Source: Gammaproteobacteria bacterium | GTDB taxonomy: Bacteria > Pseudomonadota > Gammaproteobacteria > Pseudomonadales > Azotimanducaceae | Assembly (NCBI GenBank): GCA_016874135.1 | Contig: VGVE01000028.1 | Coordinates: forward strand, 1-34,592 | Direction of reading: 5' to 3' | Length of the DNA stretch: 34,592 nt | In this document: positions 1-9,906 of the stretch, piece after piece | How the letters are laid out: each line of letters begins with the position of its first letter | Position numbering within the stretch: the stretch's first letter is position 1 | Program-made: the position numbers and the translations under genes | Notes under the pieces: generated by a model | Database searches by the model: none | Seen by the model: the letters and a program-made list of their open reading frames with translations, nothing else | What the model was told of the DNA's origin: nothing

Positions 1-527
1 CCGGTGCAAGTGAACGTGATGGCCTTGATCGCATCAGCGGAACACGGATAGTGAAAACCGAATGCCGAGTCCGTGACCCTGCCGGGCAATTCAGTATTGG
101 CGAAGTTGCCGAGTCGTCCACTGCCGAGCCCAGTCGGCACCGCTGGGGCTAGAAAGTCGGCGACCTCGAAAAAACCGCGCCCGGTTTTACGGGCGAACAA
201 TCCGAGGGCGACGATGGCGCCGATCAGACCGCCGTGGAACGACATGCCACCTTCCCACACGCGAAGCAGATAGAGCGGGTCTTCGAGAAAATGCCCGAAG
301 TTGTAGAACAGCACCGACCCGAGCCGTCCGCCGATCACGGCGCCGAGCGCTCCATAAAAAACCAGATCGGAAACCGCCTGGGCGTCAAATGATCCGGGGC
401 GGTTCTTCACTCGCCACATCATCAGGAAGTAAGCCAGCACAAACGCGGCCAGGTACGACAGGCCGTACCAGCGAATCGCCAGCGGTCCGAGCGACACAAG
501 CACAGGGTCAATCAACGGATAGTGCAT
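1..527 (-). CDS. lgt: Prolipoprotein diacylglyceryl transferase, 3' end cut by window edge
   Basis: Lgt transfers diacylglycerol from phosphatidylglycerol to the lipobox cysteine of prolipoproteins, the first step of lipoprotein maturation in the inner membrane. The visible 175 residues begin MHYPLIDPVLVSLG at an ATG on the minus strand and hold several hydrophobic segments. The family hallmarks are visible: FHGG near residues 97-100, containing the conserved histidine, and GSGRLGNFAN near 136-144, the GRxGNFxN signature. Roughly the last third of the protein lies outside the window. In E. coli lgt directly follows rppH-ptsP; here it is separated from them by an MFS, an SDR and a TANGO2-like gene. 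Identification is secure; only the C-terminus is unseen. Confidence 0.95.
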   Translation of the reverse strand, partial: MHYPLIDPVLVSLGPLAIRWYGLSYLAAFVLAYFLMMWRVKNRPGSFDAQAVSDLVFYGALGAVIGGRLGSVLFYNFGHFLEDPLYLLRVWEGGMSFHGGLIGAIVALGLFARKTGRGFFEVADFLAPAVPTGLGSGRLGNFANTELPGRVTDSAFGFHYPCSADAIKAITFTCT

Positions 528-586
528 GGCTTCCTTCGAGCGGGTCTGCTTTGGTTAAACTGCCGATCTTCAAGCAAGGTTGGGTT

Positions 587-1330
587 ATGTGCCTGATTCT
601 GATTGCCTACGGCGGCCGGGTGGATATGCCCCTGGTAGTCGCCGCGAATCGCGACGAATTCTACCGACGGCCTGCTCTCCCGGTACATGAATGGACTGAA
701 AACAGGCAGGTTCTCGCCGGTCGCGACCTGGAAGCCGGCGGCACCTGGCTGGGTGTGTCGACGGCAGGACGGTTTGCTGCCGTCACTAACCAGACCGACC
801 CCACGGTACAGGCTCCGCGCTCCCGGGGCGCGCTCACCGCAGATTTTCTGCGCGGTGAAACAAGCGCGGCCGAATACGCTGCCAGTATCGAAGGTCGTCG
901 CTATCGCGGATTCAATCTGCTGTTGTGGGATGGCGACTCCCTCGTTTACACCTCGAACCGTGCCCCAACCCAGGCTCTGAAGCCCGGCATCTATGGTCTC
1001 GCCAATGCTGCGCTCGGTGCGGAATGGCCCAAGGTCATCCGAGGGCGACAAGGCCTTGCACGAATTCTCTCAGACAGCCCTGCGCCGGATGCCCTGATCC
1101 GTTTGCTCGCAGATGACAGCGTTCCTCCAGACCATGAACTCCCTGACCGCGGGCGCGGGCTTGAAATGGAACGGCGCATAGCCCCGTGTTTCATTCGTGG
1201 TGATGACTACGGCACGCGGGCGAGCACCGCCGTCATCGTGTCGGATACGCAGGTCACCATCGCGGAGCAGCTCTATGGCCCAGACGGCCAGCGGGGCAGC
1301 CGCGAGGAGTTGACGCGCGTGAGGACATGA
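587..1330 (+). CDS. TANGO2/NRDE family protein (DUF833)
   Basis: This is a 247-residue protein of the NRDE/TANGO2 family. The family takes its name from the Asn-Arg-Asp-Glu motif, seen here as AANRDEFYRRP near residues 21-31. The ATG at 587 gives MCLILIAYGG, which puts a cysteine at position 2 as expected for this family, where an Ntn-hydrolase-like fold with an N-terminal nucleophile has been proposed. An upstream extension of the frame to 389 would run antisense through lgt and is not believed. GGTWLGVS and AVTNQ, also family-typical, follow near residues 50-70. Human TANGO2 is linked to metabolic crises and haem or lipid handling; the bacterial role is unsettled. The gene diverges from lgt and is followed by an SDR gene 42 bp downstream, possibly cotranscribed. 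Confidence 0.88.
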   Translation: MCLILIAYGGRVDMPLVVAANRDEFYRRPALPVHEWTENRQVLAGRDLEAGGTWLGVSTAGRFAAVTNQTDPTVQAPRSRGALTADFLRGETSAAEYAASIEGRRYRGFNLLLWDGDSLVYTSNRAPTQALKPGIYGLANAALGAEWPKVIRGRQGLARILSDSPAPDALIRLLADDSVPPDHELPDRGRGLEMERRIAPCFIRGDDYGTRASTAVIVSDTQVTIAEQLYGPDGQRGSREELTRVRT

Positions 1331-1372
1331 CTGAGGACATGGATGTGAAACTGACCTTCCGGGACTGACGAT

Positions 1373-2164
1373 ATGGAATTAACCCTGCATAACCGCACCG
1401 CACTAATCACTGGTGCGTCTCTCGGAATCGGCTTCGCCATGGCCCAGGTGTTTTATTCGGCGGGAGCCCGTGTCGCCATCATCGCGCGCCGCGAAGACAA
1501 ACTGGCGGAGGCAAAGTCTCGCATCAGTTCGGTAATCGCCCCGTCAGGCGCGCGCATCGAGAAGTTCAGCGGCGATGTCGAAGATCCGGCAACCATTGCG
1601 AGGATTTACCGCGAAGTAGAGGCCTCTCTCGGCCCAGTGGATATCCTCGTCAACAACGCAGGTCGCGCCGCGGTCAAACCCTTCATGGCCATCACAGACG
1701 AAGAATGGCGCAGCGACATCGATTTCAAACTGATGGCGGCGATCCGCTTGTCGCGCCTCGTCTGGCCGGCTATGCAGGCGAATCGCTTCGGCAGGATCAT
1801 CAACATCCTCAACATCGGCGCCAAATCTCCCGGCGCACGCACCGCACCCACCACAGTCACCCGTGCCGCCGGCATGGCGCTGACTAAGGTCATGTCTGCT
1901 GAAGGTGCGCCCCATAACATCCTCGTCAATGCCTTGCTCATCGGTCAGATCCGCAGCGACCAGATTCGACGCACCCATGAGAGCCTCGGCTCCAACCAGA
2001 GCCTCGAGGAGTACATCACCGAGTTCGGCAAACGGCTGCCTATGGGCCGGATGGGAGAGGCGGAAGAAGTCGCCAATCTCGGGCTCTTTCTGGCCTCGGA
2101 TGCATCAAGTTATGTCACCGGGTGTGCGATCAACGTGGACGGCGGCTTGAGTCCGGCCGTGTGA
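1373..2164 (+). CDS. Short-chain dehydrogenase/reductase family protein with atypical active site
   Basis: The 263-residue protein has the classical SDR layout: a Rossmann glycine motif TGASLGIG at residues 13-20, ARR after beta-2 suggesting NADP preference, NNAG at 94-97 and a C-terminal INVDGG motif. It resembles FabG-like SDRs in length and order. By eye, the catalytic tetrad looks replaced: Lys119 for the helix Asn, Asn147 for Ser, Thr160 for Tyr and Arg164 for Lys, in a stretch reading APTTVTRAAGMALTK. NAD(P) binding therefore looks intact but ordinary Tyr-Lys hydride chemistry does not. I recall SDR subgroups with a similar VTRAAG stretch, so this may be a subfamily rather than decay. 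Substrate unknown. It lies between the TANGO2-like gene and a convergent MFS gene. Confidence 0.85.
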   Translation: MELTLHNRTALITGASLGIGFAMAQVFYSAGARVAIIARREDKLAEAKSRISSVIAPSGARIEKFSGDVEDPATIARIYREVEASLGPVDILVNNAGRAAVKPFMAITDEEWRSDIDFKLMAAIRLSRLVWPAMQANRFGRIINILNIGAKSPGARTAPTTVTRAAGMALTKVMSAEGAPHNILVNALLIGQIRSDQIRRTHESLGSNQSLEEYITEFGKRLPMGRMGEAEEVANLGLFLASDASSYVTGCAINVDGGLSPAV

Positions 2165-2174
2165 GCTGAAGCGA

Positions 2175-3398
2175 TCAGGTGCCAACAGAAGCCTGCGGGT
2201 TCGCCCGTGCAAGTCGGGAGAGATAGAGCGTGCCGAGCGCCAGGAGCGCCGCAACCACGGACAACGCACCGAGCCCCGCGGTGAAGGTGTGTGTGGTGTC
2301 GTAAAGGATCCCGAGACTCAAAGGACCGATCACGCCGCCGATTTCAGCCGCTGAAAAAAATATCCCGCTGGCCGTGCCCGCGCGTGACTCGCCGATACCG
2401 GGCAACTCTACGAGTGTGAGCACGAGCACGGTCATCAGCGCCGAGCGGGCAATGCCTTGCATGATGAGTCCGAGGGTCTGCAACGGACCATCCGGGAACT
2501 GCAACAAAAGGCTCGCCAGCAGCGCCGCGAGACAGAGACCCAGCAGAATGGTGAATCGCCTTTCAGGTGTGGCCAGGCGCGGGATGAGCAGCGATCCCGC
2601 AATTCCGATCACAGTCGGCAAGGCGGCCCAGTAACTCGCTTCAACAATGGGCAACCCATGCGATCGGAGCACTTCCGGCAGCCAGTTGTTGAGCCCGTGA
2701 TTGAAGAGGAATACTCCGACACTCATCAGAAGCACGATCTGAACGGTGCGGGTACGTATCAGTTCGCCCATCACCTCGCCCTGAGGGCGTTTCTCGATCA
2801 CCGCTGACGCCTTGAGCTCTGTGCTACGCAAACGAGCACGACCAGCGATGATCAGCCATAACACGGATGCAGCCATGGTGGCCCCCGCCCACAGCCACAT
2901 GACACCACGCCACGAACCGAATGTCGGCAGGAGCACCGAATGGGTGAGCGTCAGTGACACCACGCCGCCAATCGCAGGGCCGGTCATGTAGATACCCATG
3001 GCAAGGCCGCGATCGCTGCCAGTGAACAGCAGAGATACCACCTTTGGTGCACCGGATGAGATCAGCGGCCCGCCGATACCGAACAGACCAACAGCAATCA
3101 ACAACAGAACATAGTCGTCAGCAACCGCGCGCCCGAGGGCCGAGAACGCAATGATCATCCCGCCGATGAAGAGCGCCCACTGACCACCGAGACGATCCAG
3201 AAGAACACCACCCGGCATGGCGGCGAAAATGTACACGAGCTGCCAGGTGCCCATGACACTGCCCATGGCTGCATGCGTGATGCCGAGATCTTCTTCGATG
3301 GGCACCACCAGCGGCGCAATCGATAAGGCGGTCAGACCGAAGGCCGTATAGAGCAGCCATAGGCCGGCCAGCAACCACCAGCGTGCCCAGCGATTCAT
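2175..3398 (-). CDS. MFS transporter, CynX/NimT-like
   Basis: A 407-residue integral membrane protein with about twelve hydrophobic segments in two halves, the usual major facilitator layout. The loop after the second segment reads GGVLLDRLGGQWA, matching the MFS motif A region (G-x3-D-R-x-G). Overall it resembles the CynX/NimT (cyanate/2-nitroimidazole) group, but the substrate cannot be read from sequence. The start chosen is the ATG at 3398 (MNRWARWWLLAG), because the hydrophobic first helix follows at once. That ATG is the last unit of a five-copy 14-bp repeat, and no good Shine-Dalgarno sequence precedes it. The gene lies 93 bp downstream of ptsP on the same strand, so it may be read from the rppH-ptsP transcript. 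It converges with the SDR gene (10 bp gap). Confidence 0.85.
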   Translation of the reverse strand: MNRWARWWLLAGLWLLYTAFGLTALSIAPLVVPIEEDLGITHAAMGSVMGTWQLVYIFAAMPGGVLLDRLGGQWALFIGGMIIAFSALGRAVADDYVLLLIAVGLFGIGGPLISSGAPKVVSLLFTGSDRGLAMGIYMTGPAIGGVVSLTLTHSVLLPTFGSWRGVMWLWAGATMAASVLWLIIAGRARLRSTELKASAVIEKRPQGEVMGELIRTRTVQIVLLMSVGVFLFNHGLNNWLPEVLRSHGLPIVEASYWAALPTVIGIAGSLLIPRLATPERRFTILLGLCLAALLASLLLQFPDGPLQTLGLIMQGIARSALMTVLVLTLVELPGIGESRAGTASGIFFSAAEIGGVIGPLSLGILYDTTHTFTAGLGALSVVAALLALGTLYLSRLARANPQASVGT

Positions 3399-3454
3399 GC
3401 CCGAGGATTCATGGGTGAGGATTCATAAGAGACGCTTCATGAATGACGCTTCAT
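3385..3454 (-). repeat. Five-unit 14-bp tandem repeat carrying four coupled mini-ORFs
   Basis: On the minus strand five 14-bp units follow one another exactly: ATGAAGCGTCATTC, ATGAAGCGTCTCTT, ATGAATCCTCACCC, ATGAATCCTCGGGC and ATGAATCGCTGGGC. The fifth is the first 14 bp of the MFS gene. Because 14 is not a multiple of three and each unit starts ATGA, every unit read from its ATG gives five codons and then a TGA that overlaps the next ATG. The peptides are MKRHS, MKRLL, MNPHP and MNPRA. A further ATG at 3469 is in frame with the first unit. No Shine-Dalgarno sequence is seen. The periodicity is certain; that it is translated is inference. Confidence 0.9.
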
Positions 3455-3491
3455 GAAACGCGCGCGCATCGAAATCGAAGAGGAGCCGGTG

Positions 3492-5771
3492 TCATTCGTG
3501 GTGCCGCGGTACCACCCTGCCAAGACCTGCGTCGATGAGTTCCTGCTGCATGAACTCTTCGATCCGCGCCGGGTCGTCCATCTTCAGAACCTTGGCGACC
3601 ATCCGTCGAGCGCGAGCCATCGACATGTTGCGGATGACCCATTTGATCCGTGGCAGGTTAGTCGCATTCATGGACAGTACGTCGTACCCCATGCCGATGA
3701 GCAGCACCGCACCAAAGGGAGTACCGGCAAACTCGCCACAGATTCCCACCGGTTTGCCTTCCGCATGTCCAGCCTGCGCAACCTCCCGAAGCGCCTGCAA
3801 CACCGCCGGATGTACCTCCTTGTAGAGATTCGCCACCCGGGGATTGTTGCGATCAACCGCCAGCATGTACTGCGTAAGGTCGTTGGAGCCGACCGCAAGA
3901 AAGTCCACCCGCCGGGCCAACGCGCGCGCCTGGTAGACCGCCGCAGGCACTTCGATCATGACGCCGATCTGCGGTCTTTTGACATCGAGCCCTTCTTCAC
4001 ACACTTCCTGGTGCGCACGCATGATCAGCCGGGTGGCTTCTTCCACTTCGGCGACACCGGAGATCATCGGCAACATGATGCGCAGGAGCCCCCGCAATCC
4101 GGCGTTGGCCTTGATCATCGCCCGCGTCTGGATGAGGAAGATCTCCGGATGATCGAGCGTCACGCGGATACCACGCCAGCCGAGGAACGGGTTGTCCTCT
4201 TCAATCGGAAAGTAACTGAGCGCCTTGTCACCACCGATATCGAGCGTGCGCATCGTCACCGGCCGCGGTTCAAATGCGGTCATGTGATCGCGGTAGATCT
4301 GCCGTTGTTCTTCTTCCGTAGGAAAGCGGTCCTTGGTCATGAAGGGTACTTCGGTGCGGAAGAGCCCGATGCCTTCTGCTCCCCGGTCGAGGGAGCGGGT
4401 GATGTCTCCAGCAAGACCGATATTCACCCAGAGCCTGACCCGGGCGCCGTCCGTGGTTTCGCTCGGCAGGTCGCGCAATGTCTCCAGCTCGGCAACGAAC
4501 TCTTCTTCCTCGGCAATCAGTTCCCGGTACTGATCGAGCACCCGCTTCGACGGGTGCACGTTGACTTCACCGTAGAAACCATCAACCACGACCACCGAGT
4601 TCTCGACGGCATAGAGCGGGACGTCGAGCGCGCCCATGACAGCGGGAACACCAAGTGAGCGCGCCAGTATCGCCACGTGGGAATTGCCTGAGCCACGCAG
4701 CGCAACAATGCCGGCGAGTTTTTCCGACGGAATGTTGGCGAGCATGCCAGGCGTAACGTCCTCACCGATCAGTATGGTGTTTTCGGGGAAAAACTGTTTC
4801 TTCTGCCGCGAGTCCTGCAGATAGACCAGGACCCGCAGCCCCAGGTCCTTCACATCCGCTCCGCGCTCCTTGAGATACGGATCTTCCATCTGTTCAAAGG
4901 TACGCAGGTGTTCACGGATCACCTGTTTGAGCGCGCCCTGGGCCCACTGGCCAAGTCGAATCCGGTCCCGCACGTCTCCAGGAATTGCCGTGTCGTCCAG
5001 CATGTGCAGATAGACATCGAAAAGGGCGAGCTCTTCCGCTGGCAGGCTGCCTCCAAACTGCTCACTGATGCGGCGGATATCGGCGCGCACCGCTTCCACC
5101 GCTACATCAAAAATCAGCAGTTCCTGGATGATGTTGTCGGTCTCACGCTCCGGTACCGCATTCAGGTCAGCGAGCGGATGCACGATCACCGCGGTGCCAA
5201 TGGCGATACCGGGCGAACCACCAACACCGCGGTACACCTGGTTTTCGCGTGGTACATCACCGGATGTCAAAGCCACCACTTCACCTGTGGCGGCGGCGTG
5301 GGCAATCAGCGTCGCGAGCTGCGCCGCCAAGGTGACGAGAAATGCCTCTTCGCTTTCATCAAAGCGCCGCTCTTCCCGCTGTTGCACGACGAGCACGCCG
5401 AGCACATTGCGATGGTGGATGATGGGCACGCCGAGGAAGGCGTGGAATGGTTCTTCACCAATCTGCGGCAGATAGCGGAAACGCGGATGGTCCAGCGCAT
5501 TTTTCAGGTTGATGGGTTGCGCACGTTCGGCGACCAATCCAACCAGGCCTTCATCGATCGCGAGCGTGAACTGGCCGATATAGTCCTGATTCAAGCCTTC
5601 GTTGGCCGCGAAAAGAAAGCGGTCGCGCGCGCGGTTGATGAGATATATCGAGCAGACTTCGGTGCCAAGCGCTTCTTGGACATCCACCACAAGTACATTC
5701 AACGCTTCCCGGAACGATCCCGCATCAGCGACATCGTTGACGATCTGCCTGAGTGCACCAAGCATCGTCAC
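3492..5771 (-). CDS. ptsP: GAF-domain phosphoenolpyruvate-protein phosphotransferase (EI-Ntr)
   Basis: PtsP is the first enzyme of the nitrogen PTS; it takes phosphate from PEP and passes it to NPr and then EIIA-Ntr, a regulatory rather than sugar-importing chain. The 759 residues show an N-terminal GAF domain (about 1-165), which in E. coli EI-Ntr senses glutamine and 2-oxoglutarate. An EI N-domain follows, with the phosphohistidine in [13 protein letters not shown] (His365), then a C-terminal PEP-binding barrel with [23 protein letters not shown] and the cysteine motif GICGEFAG. Length matches E. coli PtsP (748). Translation likely starts at GTG 5771, whose GTGA overlaps the rppH stop codon; an ATG lies two codons later. 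It is cotranscribed with rppH, as in E. coli. Confidence 0.96.
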   Translation of the reverse strand: MTMLGALRQIVNDVADAGSFREALNVLVVDVQEALGTEVCSIYLINRARDRFLFAANEGLNQDYIGQFTLAIDEGLVGLVAERAQPINLKNALDHPRFRYLPQIGEEPFHAFLGVPIIHHRNVLGVLVVQQREERRFDESEEAFLVTLAAQLATLIAHAAATGEVVALTSGDVPRENQVYRGVGGSPGIAIGTAVIVHPLADLNAVPERETDNIIQELLIFDVAVEAVRADIRRISEQFGGSLPAEELALFDVYLHMLDDTAIPGDVRDRIRLGQWAQGALKQVIREHLRTFEQMEDPYLKERGADVKDLGLRVLVYLQDSRQKKQFFPENTILIGEDVTPGMLANIPSEKLAGIVALRGSGNSHVAILARSLGVPAVMGALDVPLYAVENSVVVVDGFYGEVNVHPSKRVLDQYRELIAEEEEFVAELETLRDLPSETTDGARVRLWVNIGLAGDITRSLDRGAEGIGLFRTEVPFMTKDRFPTEEEQRQIYRDHMTAFEPRPVTMRTLDIGGDKALSYFPIEEDNPFLGWRGIRVTLDHPEIFLIQTRAMIKANAGLRGLLRIMLPMISGVAEVEEATRLIMRAHQEVCEEGLDVKRPQIGVMIEVPAAVYQARALARRVDFLAVGSNDLTQYMLAVDRNNPRVANLYKEVHPAVLQALREVAQAGHAEGKPVGICGEFAGTPFGAVLLIGMGYDVLSMNATNLPRIKWVIRNMSMARARRMVAKVLKMDDPARIEEFMQQELIDAGLGRVVPRHHE

Positions 5772-6265
5772 GTACCGGTTCCGCGGCGCAATCGGATCAG
5801 CTGGGGCATCAGCTCACGCAATGCGCGACGGTAGACCTCCCGCTTGAAGTCGACAACTTCGAGCACCGGGTACCAGTAACTGACCCACTGCCAGTGATCG
5901 AATTCCGGCTCAGGGGTCATATCAAAACGAACTGCAGAATCATCGGCGAGCATACGGAGGAGAAACCACTGCTGCTTCTGGCCAAGAAATCCTGGCGTTG
6001 AATTATGGCGACGCAGCCGAGCCGGCAACCGGTATCGCAACCAGCCCCGGGTTCGACCGATGATCTTTACATCGGACGCTTGAAGGCCGACTTCTTCATT
6101 CAGCTCCCGGAAGAGCGCATCTTCAGAATTTTCGCGCGGCTGAATGCCACCCTGCGGAAACTGCCACGCATCGTGGCCACCGACCCGCCGCGCCCATAGC
6201 ACCTGGTCGCGCTCATTGACGAGCACGATGCCGACATTGGGTCTGAACCCATCTGCATCGACCAC
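5768..6265 (-). CDS. rppH: RNA pyrophosphohydrolase (Nudix)
   Basis: RppH removes pyrophosphate from the 5' triphosphate end of mRNA and so opens the RNase E decay route. The protein is 165 residues, close to E. coli (176). The full Nudix box is visible at about residues 39-61, with its GX5EX7REUXEEXGU pattern ending in [10 protein letters not shown] chose the GTG at 6265 because it gives [15 protein letters not shown], matching the family N-terminus, and because GGAGG stands six bases before it. The longer reading frame, up to 6421, has no such support. The stop codon overlaps the ptsP start (GTGA), indicating translational coupling, as in the E. coli rppH-ptsP operon. Confidence 0.95.
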   Translation of the reverse strand: MVDADGFRPNVGIVLVNERDQVLWARRVGGHDAWQFPQGGIQPRENSEDALFRELNEEVGLQASDVKIIGRTRGWLRYRLPARLRRHNSTPGFLGQKQQWFLLRMLADDSAVRFDMTPEPEFDHWQWVSYWYPVLEVVDFKREVYRRALRELMPQLIRLRRGTGT

Positions 6266-6290
6266 GGCTGCCTCCGGACGGACCGCCCGA

Positions 6291-6319
6291 TTGAACACGA
6301 AGCGTCCGGAAAATACTAC
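6291..6319 (+). promoter_or_regulatory. Possible sigma-70 promoter for the DUF255 gene
   Basis: TTGAAC at 6291 and TACTAC at 6314 are 17 bp apart and lie about 20-30 bp before the start codon, in the gap between divergent rppH and the DUF255 gene. The -10 match is weak, so this is only a candidate. Confidence 0.3.
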
Positions 6320-6340
6320 GCTCGATGCCCATATGCGATC

Positions 6341-8416
6341 ATGCCGGGTATGGAAAACCAACTGGCGAGCGAGAGCAGCCCCTACCTCAGACAACACGCA
6401 GGCAATCCGGTGCACTGGCAACCCTGGGGTCCCGAGGCATTGGAGTCCGCGCGCACCGCAGGCAAACCGATCCTGCTATCGATCGGTTATGCCTCCTGTC
6501 ACTGGTGCCACGTCATGGCGCACGAGTCGTTTGAAGATCCCGCAACGGCCGCGGTGATGAATGAACACTTCATCAACATCAAGGTAGACCGCGAGGAGCG
6601 GCCCGATATCGATCGGGTGTATCAACTCGCACACCAGGTGCTCACACGCAGCGGCGGTGGCTGGCCGCTCACCATGTTTCTTGATCCGGACAAACTCACA
6701 CCGTTTTTCGGCGGCACCTACTTTCCGCGTACGCCTCGACTGGGTTTGCCGGGATTTTCCGATCTCCTGATGCGCATCGCGGATGTGTTCCGCGACAAGC
6801 GGGATGAACTCATCGCCCAGGGTGACAAGGTGGTGGACGTGTTGCTGCAGATGAACGCAGAAGCGGCGGACGCCCGGCAAACGAATCAGGCGGTACTTAA
6901 TACAGCGCGCGAAGAACTCGCGCAACAGTATGACCGAGAAGATGGTGGGTTCGGCGACGCACCCAAGTTCGCCATGCCGGCCACACTGCGGCGTGTGCTC
7001 TGTCACTGGTCCACTTCCATCAGACACGGCAAAAGAGATCGGGACGGTCTCGACATCGTACTGGTCACGCTGACCCAGCTCTCCCGAGGCGGGATATTCG
7101 ATCATGTCGGCGGGGGTTTCTTCCGCTACGCCACCGACCGACGCTGGCGAATTCCCCACTTCGAAAAGATGCTCATCGATAACGGGCTTCTGCTTGCCCT
7201 CTTCGGCGAAGCACTCGAAGTGGGGCCAGACCCATTGCTGCAATCGACCGCTCGGGAAACGGCACGGTGGATGTTGCGTGAAATGCAGCACCCTGCCGGC
7301 GGTTTCTATTCGGCTCTCGATGCGGATTCCGAAGGTGAAGAAGGGCGCTTCTATGTCTGGCGCCGCGAGCAGGTCAAACGACTGCTCACGGAAGACGAGT
7401 ATCTCCTGGTAGAAACGCTATACGGTCTCGACAAGCCGGCGAACTTCGAAAATCACTGGAACTTCTGGCGCACCGACAGCTGGCGCAGTGTCGTCCATCG
7501 TCTCTCACTGGATAACGACGAAGCTCTGTCCCTGCTCGCCAGTGCGCGCCGCAAACTGTTTAGCGCAAGGCTCGAACGCGTACCGCCCGACAGAGACGAG
7601 AAGATTCTAACCGCCGCCAACGGTGCAGCCATTCATGGGCTCACCCTCGCCGGGCGGATACTGGACGAACCCGAGTACATCGACGCGGCAAGAGCCGCCG
7701 CGGAATTTATCCGTCAGCAGCTCTTCGCGGACGGCCAGCTCGCGTCCGGTTGGGCACACGGTAAAGTATCCGGTGGTGCCTATCTGGACGACTACGCGTT
7801 CCTGATGGAAGGCTTGTTGTCCCTGCTCAAAGTCGAATGGCGGGATGAAATCGCACGATTCCTGAAAACCCTTGCCGACCAGGCACTCGACAGATTCGAG
7901 GATCAGGAAGGTGGCGGGTTCTTCTTCTCTGCGCACGATGCTGAAGTGTTGCTCTACCGGCCGAAGCCGATGCTCGACGATGCCGTACCGCCGGGCAATG
8001 CAATCATCGCGCGGGTGCTACTGCAGCTTGGTGATCTGTTTGCAGAACCACGTTATCTGACTGCGGCAGCACGAACGCTAGCCTGCGGCCGCAGCCGTCT
8101 CGAGCAGATGCCGGCCGGACACTGCGCCATGCTGGATGCGCTCGAGGCCGAAGTCAGCTTGCCTGAAACTGTGGTACTGCGCGGTCCGAAGGATGAAGCA
8201 GAGGAGTGGCGCAGCCAGATCACCCACGGGTTCAAGCCCTGGCGCCGGATCTACGTGATCCCGTATCAGGGTGTGGAGTTTATCCCTTCCTGGCTACCTC
8301 GCCTCGTCTCTGCCGCCCAGCGGGACACAGTCACCGCCTTCGTCTGTTCGGGACTCGAATGCAGCCTGCCCATGAGGTCCCTCGATGCACTGCGTGAGAC
8401 GCTCGGCGTCGATTGA
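6341..8416 (+). CDS. Thioredoxin-domain protein of the DUF255/YyaL family
   Basis: The protein is 691 residues, the usual size for the YyaL/SSP411 (human SPATA20) family. An N-terminal thioredoxin-like domain (about 1-170) opens with the family signature [15 protein letters not shown] and has a CHWC motif at residues 53-56, where thioredoxin has CGPC. The remainder resembles the alpha/alpha six-barrel fold of N-acylglucosamine epimerase/glycosidase-type enzymes, with [14 protein letters not shown] and a C-terminal [12 protein letters not shown] repeat pattern. The biochemical role of the family is unknown. Two starts are possible, ATG 6341 or ATG 6350 (MENQLASES); neither has a clear Shine-Dalgarno sequence. 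It diverges from rppH and converges with gcvPB (23 bp gap). Confidence 0.92.
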   Translation: MPGMENQLASESSPYLRQHAGNPVHWQPWGPEALESARTAGKPILLSIGYASCHWCHVMAHESFEDPATAAVMNEHFINIKVDREERPDIDRVYQLAHQVLTRSGGGWPLTMFLDPDKLTPFFGGTYFPRTPRLGLPGFSDLLMRIADVFRDKRDELIAQGDKVVDVLLQMNAEAADARQTNQAVLNTAREELAQQYDREDGGFGDAPKFAMPATLRRVLCHWSTSIRHGKRDRDGLDIVLVTLTQLSRGGIFDHVGGGFFRYATDRRWRIPHFEKMLIDNGLLLALFGEALEVGPDPLLQSTARETARWMLREMQHPAGGFYSALDADSEGEEGRFYVWRREQVKRLLTEDEYLLVETLYGLDKPANFENHWNFWRTDSWRSVVHRLSLDNDEALSLLASARRKLFSARLERVPPDRDEKILTAANGAAIHGLTLAGRILDEPEYIDAARAAAEFIRQQLFADGQLASGWAHGKVSGGAYLDDYAFLMEGLLSLLKVEWRDEIARFLKTLADQALDRFEDQEGGGFFFSAHDAEVLLYRPKPMLDDAVPPGNAIIARVLLQLGDLFAEPRYLTAAARTLACGRSRLEQMPAGHCAMLDALEAEVSLPETVVLRGPKDEAEEWRSQITHGFKPWRRIYVIPYQGVEFIPSWLPRLVSAAQRDTVTAFVCSGLECSLPMRSLDALRETLGVD

Positions 8417-8439
8417 GCTGCAGCCGAGCGACGCTTTCT

Positions 8440-9906
8440 TCAACCCCTCCAGGCGAGGTCGAGGTCGCGGGCTGCCTTGACGTCATCGAGGCGCCTGACA
8501 GGCAGAGTATGGGGCGCAGTACGCACCAGGTCAGGGCTCTCTTCGATTTCCCTCTGGATGGCGCGCAGCGCTGCCACGAACCCGTCCAGCTCCTCACGGG
8601 TTTCCGTTTCGGTGGGCTCGATGAGGAAACACTCCGGTACCAGCAGGGGAAAGTACGTGGTTGGAGAATGGAAGCCATAGTCGAGCAGACGTTTGGCGAT
8701 ATCCATCGAGCTGACACCGTGCTTCTTGGCGGTATCGCGGAACGTGATGATGAACTCATGCGTGGCGCGCCGACCGGGATAGGCGAGCTCGAACCCGGCC
8801 TCCTGCAGGCGTGCCGCGAGATAGTTGGCGTTAAGCGTTGCATAGTCACCAACTCGGTGCATGCCTTCGCGGCCAAGCAAGCGTGCGTAGATCAGCGCGC
8901 GCAGCAGAATGCCCGCGTTTCCGCCGAAGGTTGAAAGACGACCGATGGTTCCGGGCACGTCGTCTTCATCGAGCCATCGATAGGAACCGGCACCGGTCGC
9001 ACCGCCTGCCCGCGCAACCATTGGCACCGGCAGATGGGGAAGCAATCGTTCACCGACACCGACAGGACCCGCGCCGGGCCCACCCCCACCATGGGGTGTT
9101 GCAAACGTCTTGTGCAGGTTCATGTGCAATACGTCGAAACCCATGTCGCCGGGTTTGACCTTGCCGAGGATGGCGTTGAGGTTGGCACCGTCGTAATACA
9201 GCAACCCGCCAGCTTCATGCACGATCCTGGCAATGGTTTCGATGGACCGTTCAAACACGCCGCACGTCGAAGGGTTGGTCATCATGAGGCCGGCTGTCTG
9301 CGGTCCAACGCGCTTTTTCAGCTCTTCAACATCCACATCACCGTCGGCATTGACCGGTACTTCGGTAACCTTGTAGCCACACATCACCGCCGTTGCGGGG
9401 TTGGTGCCATGCGCGGCACTCGCCACCAGGATTTCGTTCCGGCCATGGTCACCACGTGCTTCGTGATAGGCACGAATCATGGCGATACCGGCAAACTCTC
9501 CCTGCGCTCCGGCCATCGGCGCAAGGGATACGCCTTTCATACCGGTGACATCCTTGAGAATTTCCTGGAGTTCGTGCAAACACGCCATGTACCCCTGACT
9601 GGTCGCTTCTGGCGCAAGGGGATGTCGGCCAAGAAAACCCGGCAACGACGCGCCTTTGTGGGCGCCGCGGGGGTTGTATTTCATCGTGCAGCTGCCGAGT
9701 GGATAGAACTGCACATCGATGGCGAAGTTGCGCCTCGACAGGTTGGTGAAGTGTCGCACCGCCTGCAGCTCGGAGAGCTCGGGCAACCCCGGGGCGTCCT
9801 GCCTCAGGAATTCTGCAGGCAGGTCATCAAGTGCTGCTGCCGCGAAAGGAACCTGTTGGGCCCGCGCACCACGCCCAGCCTGGCTGAGTTCAAACACGCT
9901 CTTCAT
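8440..9906 (-). CDS. gcvPB: Glycine dehydrogenase (decarboxylating) subunit 2
   Basis: This is the C-terminal half of a split P-protein of the glycine cleavage system, the PLP enzyme that decarboxylates glycine and loads the aminomethyl group onto lipoyl-GcvH. The 488 residues contain the PLP-lysine motif [19 protein letters not shown], with the lysine at residue 266, and upstream [10 protein letters not shown] and NPSTCGVFE motifs. The length fits the split-subunit form (about 480-500), not the roughly 950-residue fused enzyme of E. coli. The start ATG overlaps the gcvPA stop (ATGA), so the subunits are probably made in equal amounts. It ends the minus-strand operon and converges with the DUF255 gene. 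Confidence 0.96.
   Translation of the reverse strand: MKSVFELSQAGRGARAQQVPFAAAALDDLPAEFLRQDAPGLPELSELQAVRHFTNLSRRNFAIDVQFYPLGSCTMKYNPRGAHKGASLPGFLGRHPLAPEATSQGYMACLHELQEILKDVTGMKGVSLAPMAGAQGEFAGIAMIRAYHEARGDHGRNEILVASAAHGTNPATAVMCGYKVTEVPVNADGDVDVEELKKRVGPQTAGLMMTNPSTCGVFERSIETIARIVHEAGGLLYYDGANLNAILGKVKPGDMGFDVLHMNLHKTFATPHGGGGPGAGPVGVGERLLPHLPVPMVARAGGATGAGSYRWLDEDDVPGTIGRLSTFGGNAGILLRALIYARLLGREGMHRVGDYATLNANYLAARLQEAGFELAYPGRRATHEFIITFRDTAKKHGVSSMDIAKRLLDYGFHSPTTYFPLLVPECFLIEPTETETREELDGFVAALRAIQREIEESPDLVRTAPHTLPVRRLDDVKAARDLDLAWRG

Noticed and set aside
512..1051. 179-codon minus-strand ORF over lgt start and the TANGO2-like gene
   Set aside because: Antisense to the NRDE motif region; the coding frame is on the plus strand.
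3453..4658. 401-codon plus-strand ORF opposite ptsP
   Set aside because: Antisense to clear EI-Ntr domains, with His/Arg/Asp-rich composition typical of a reverse-strand shadow in GC-rich DNA; no recognisable domain.
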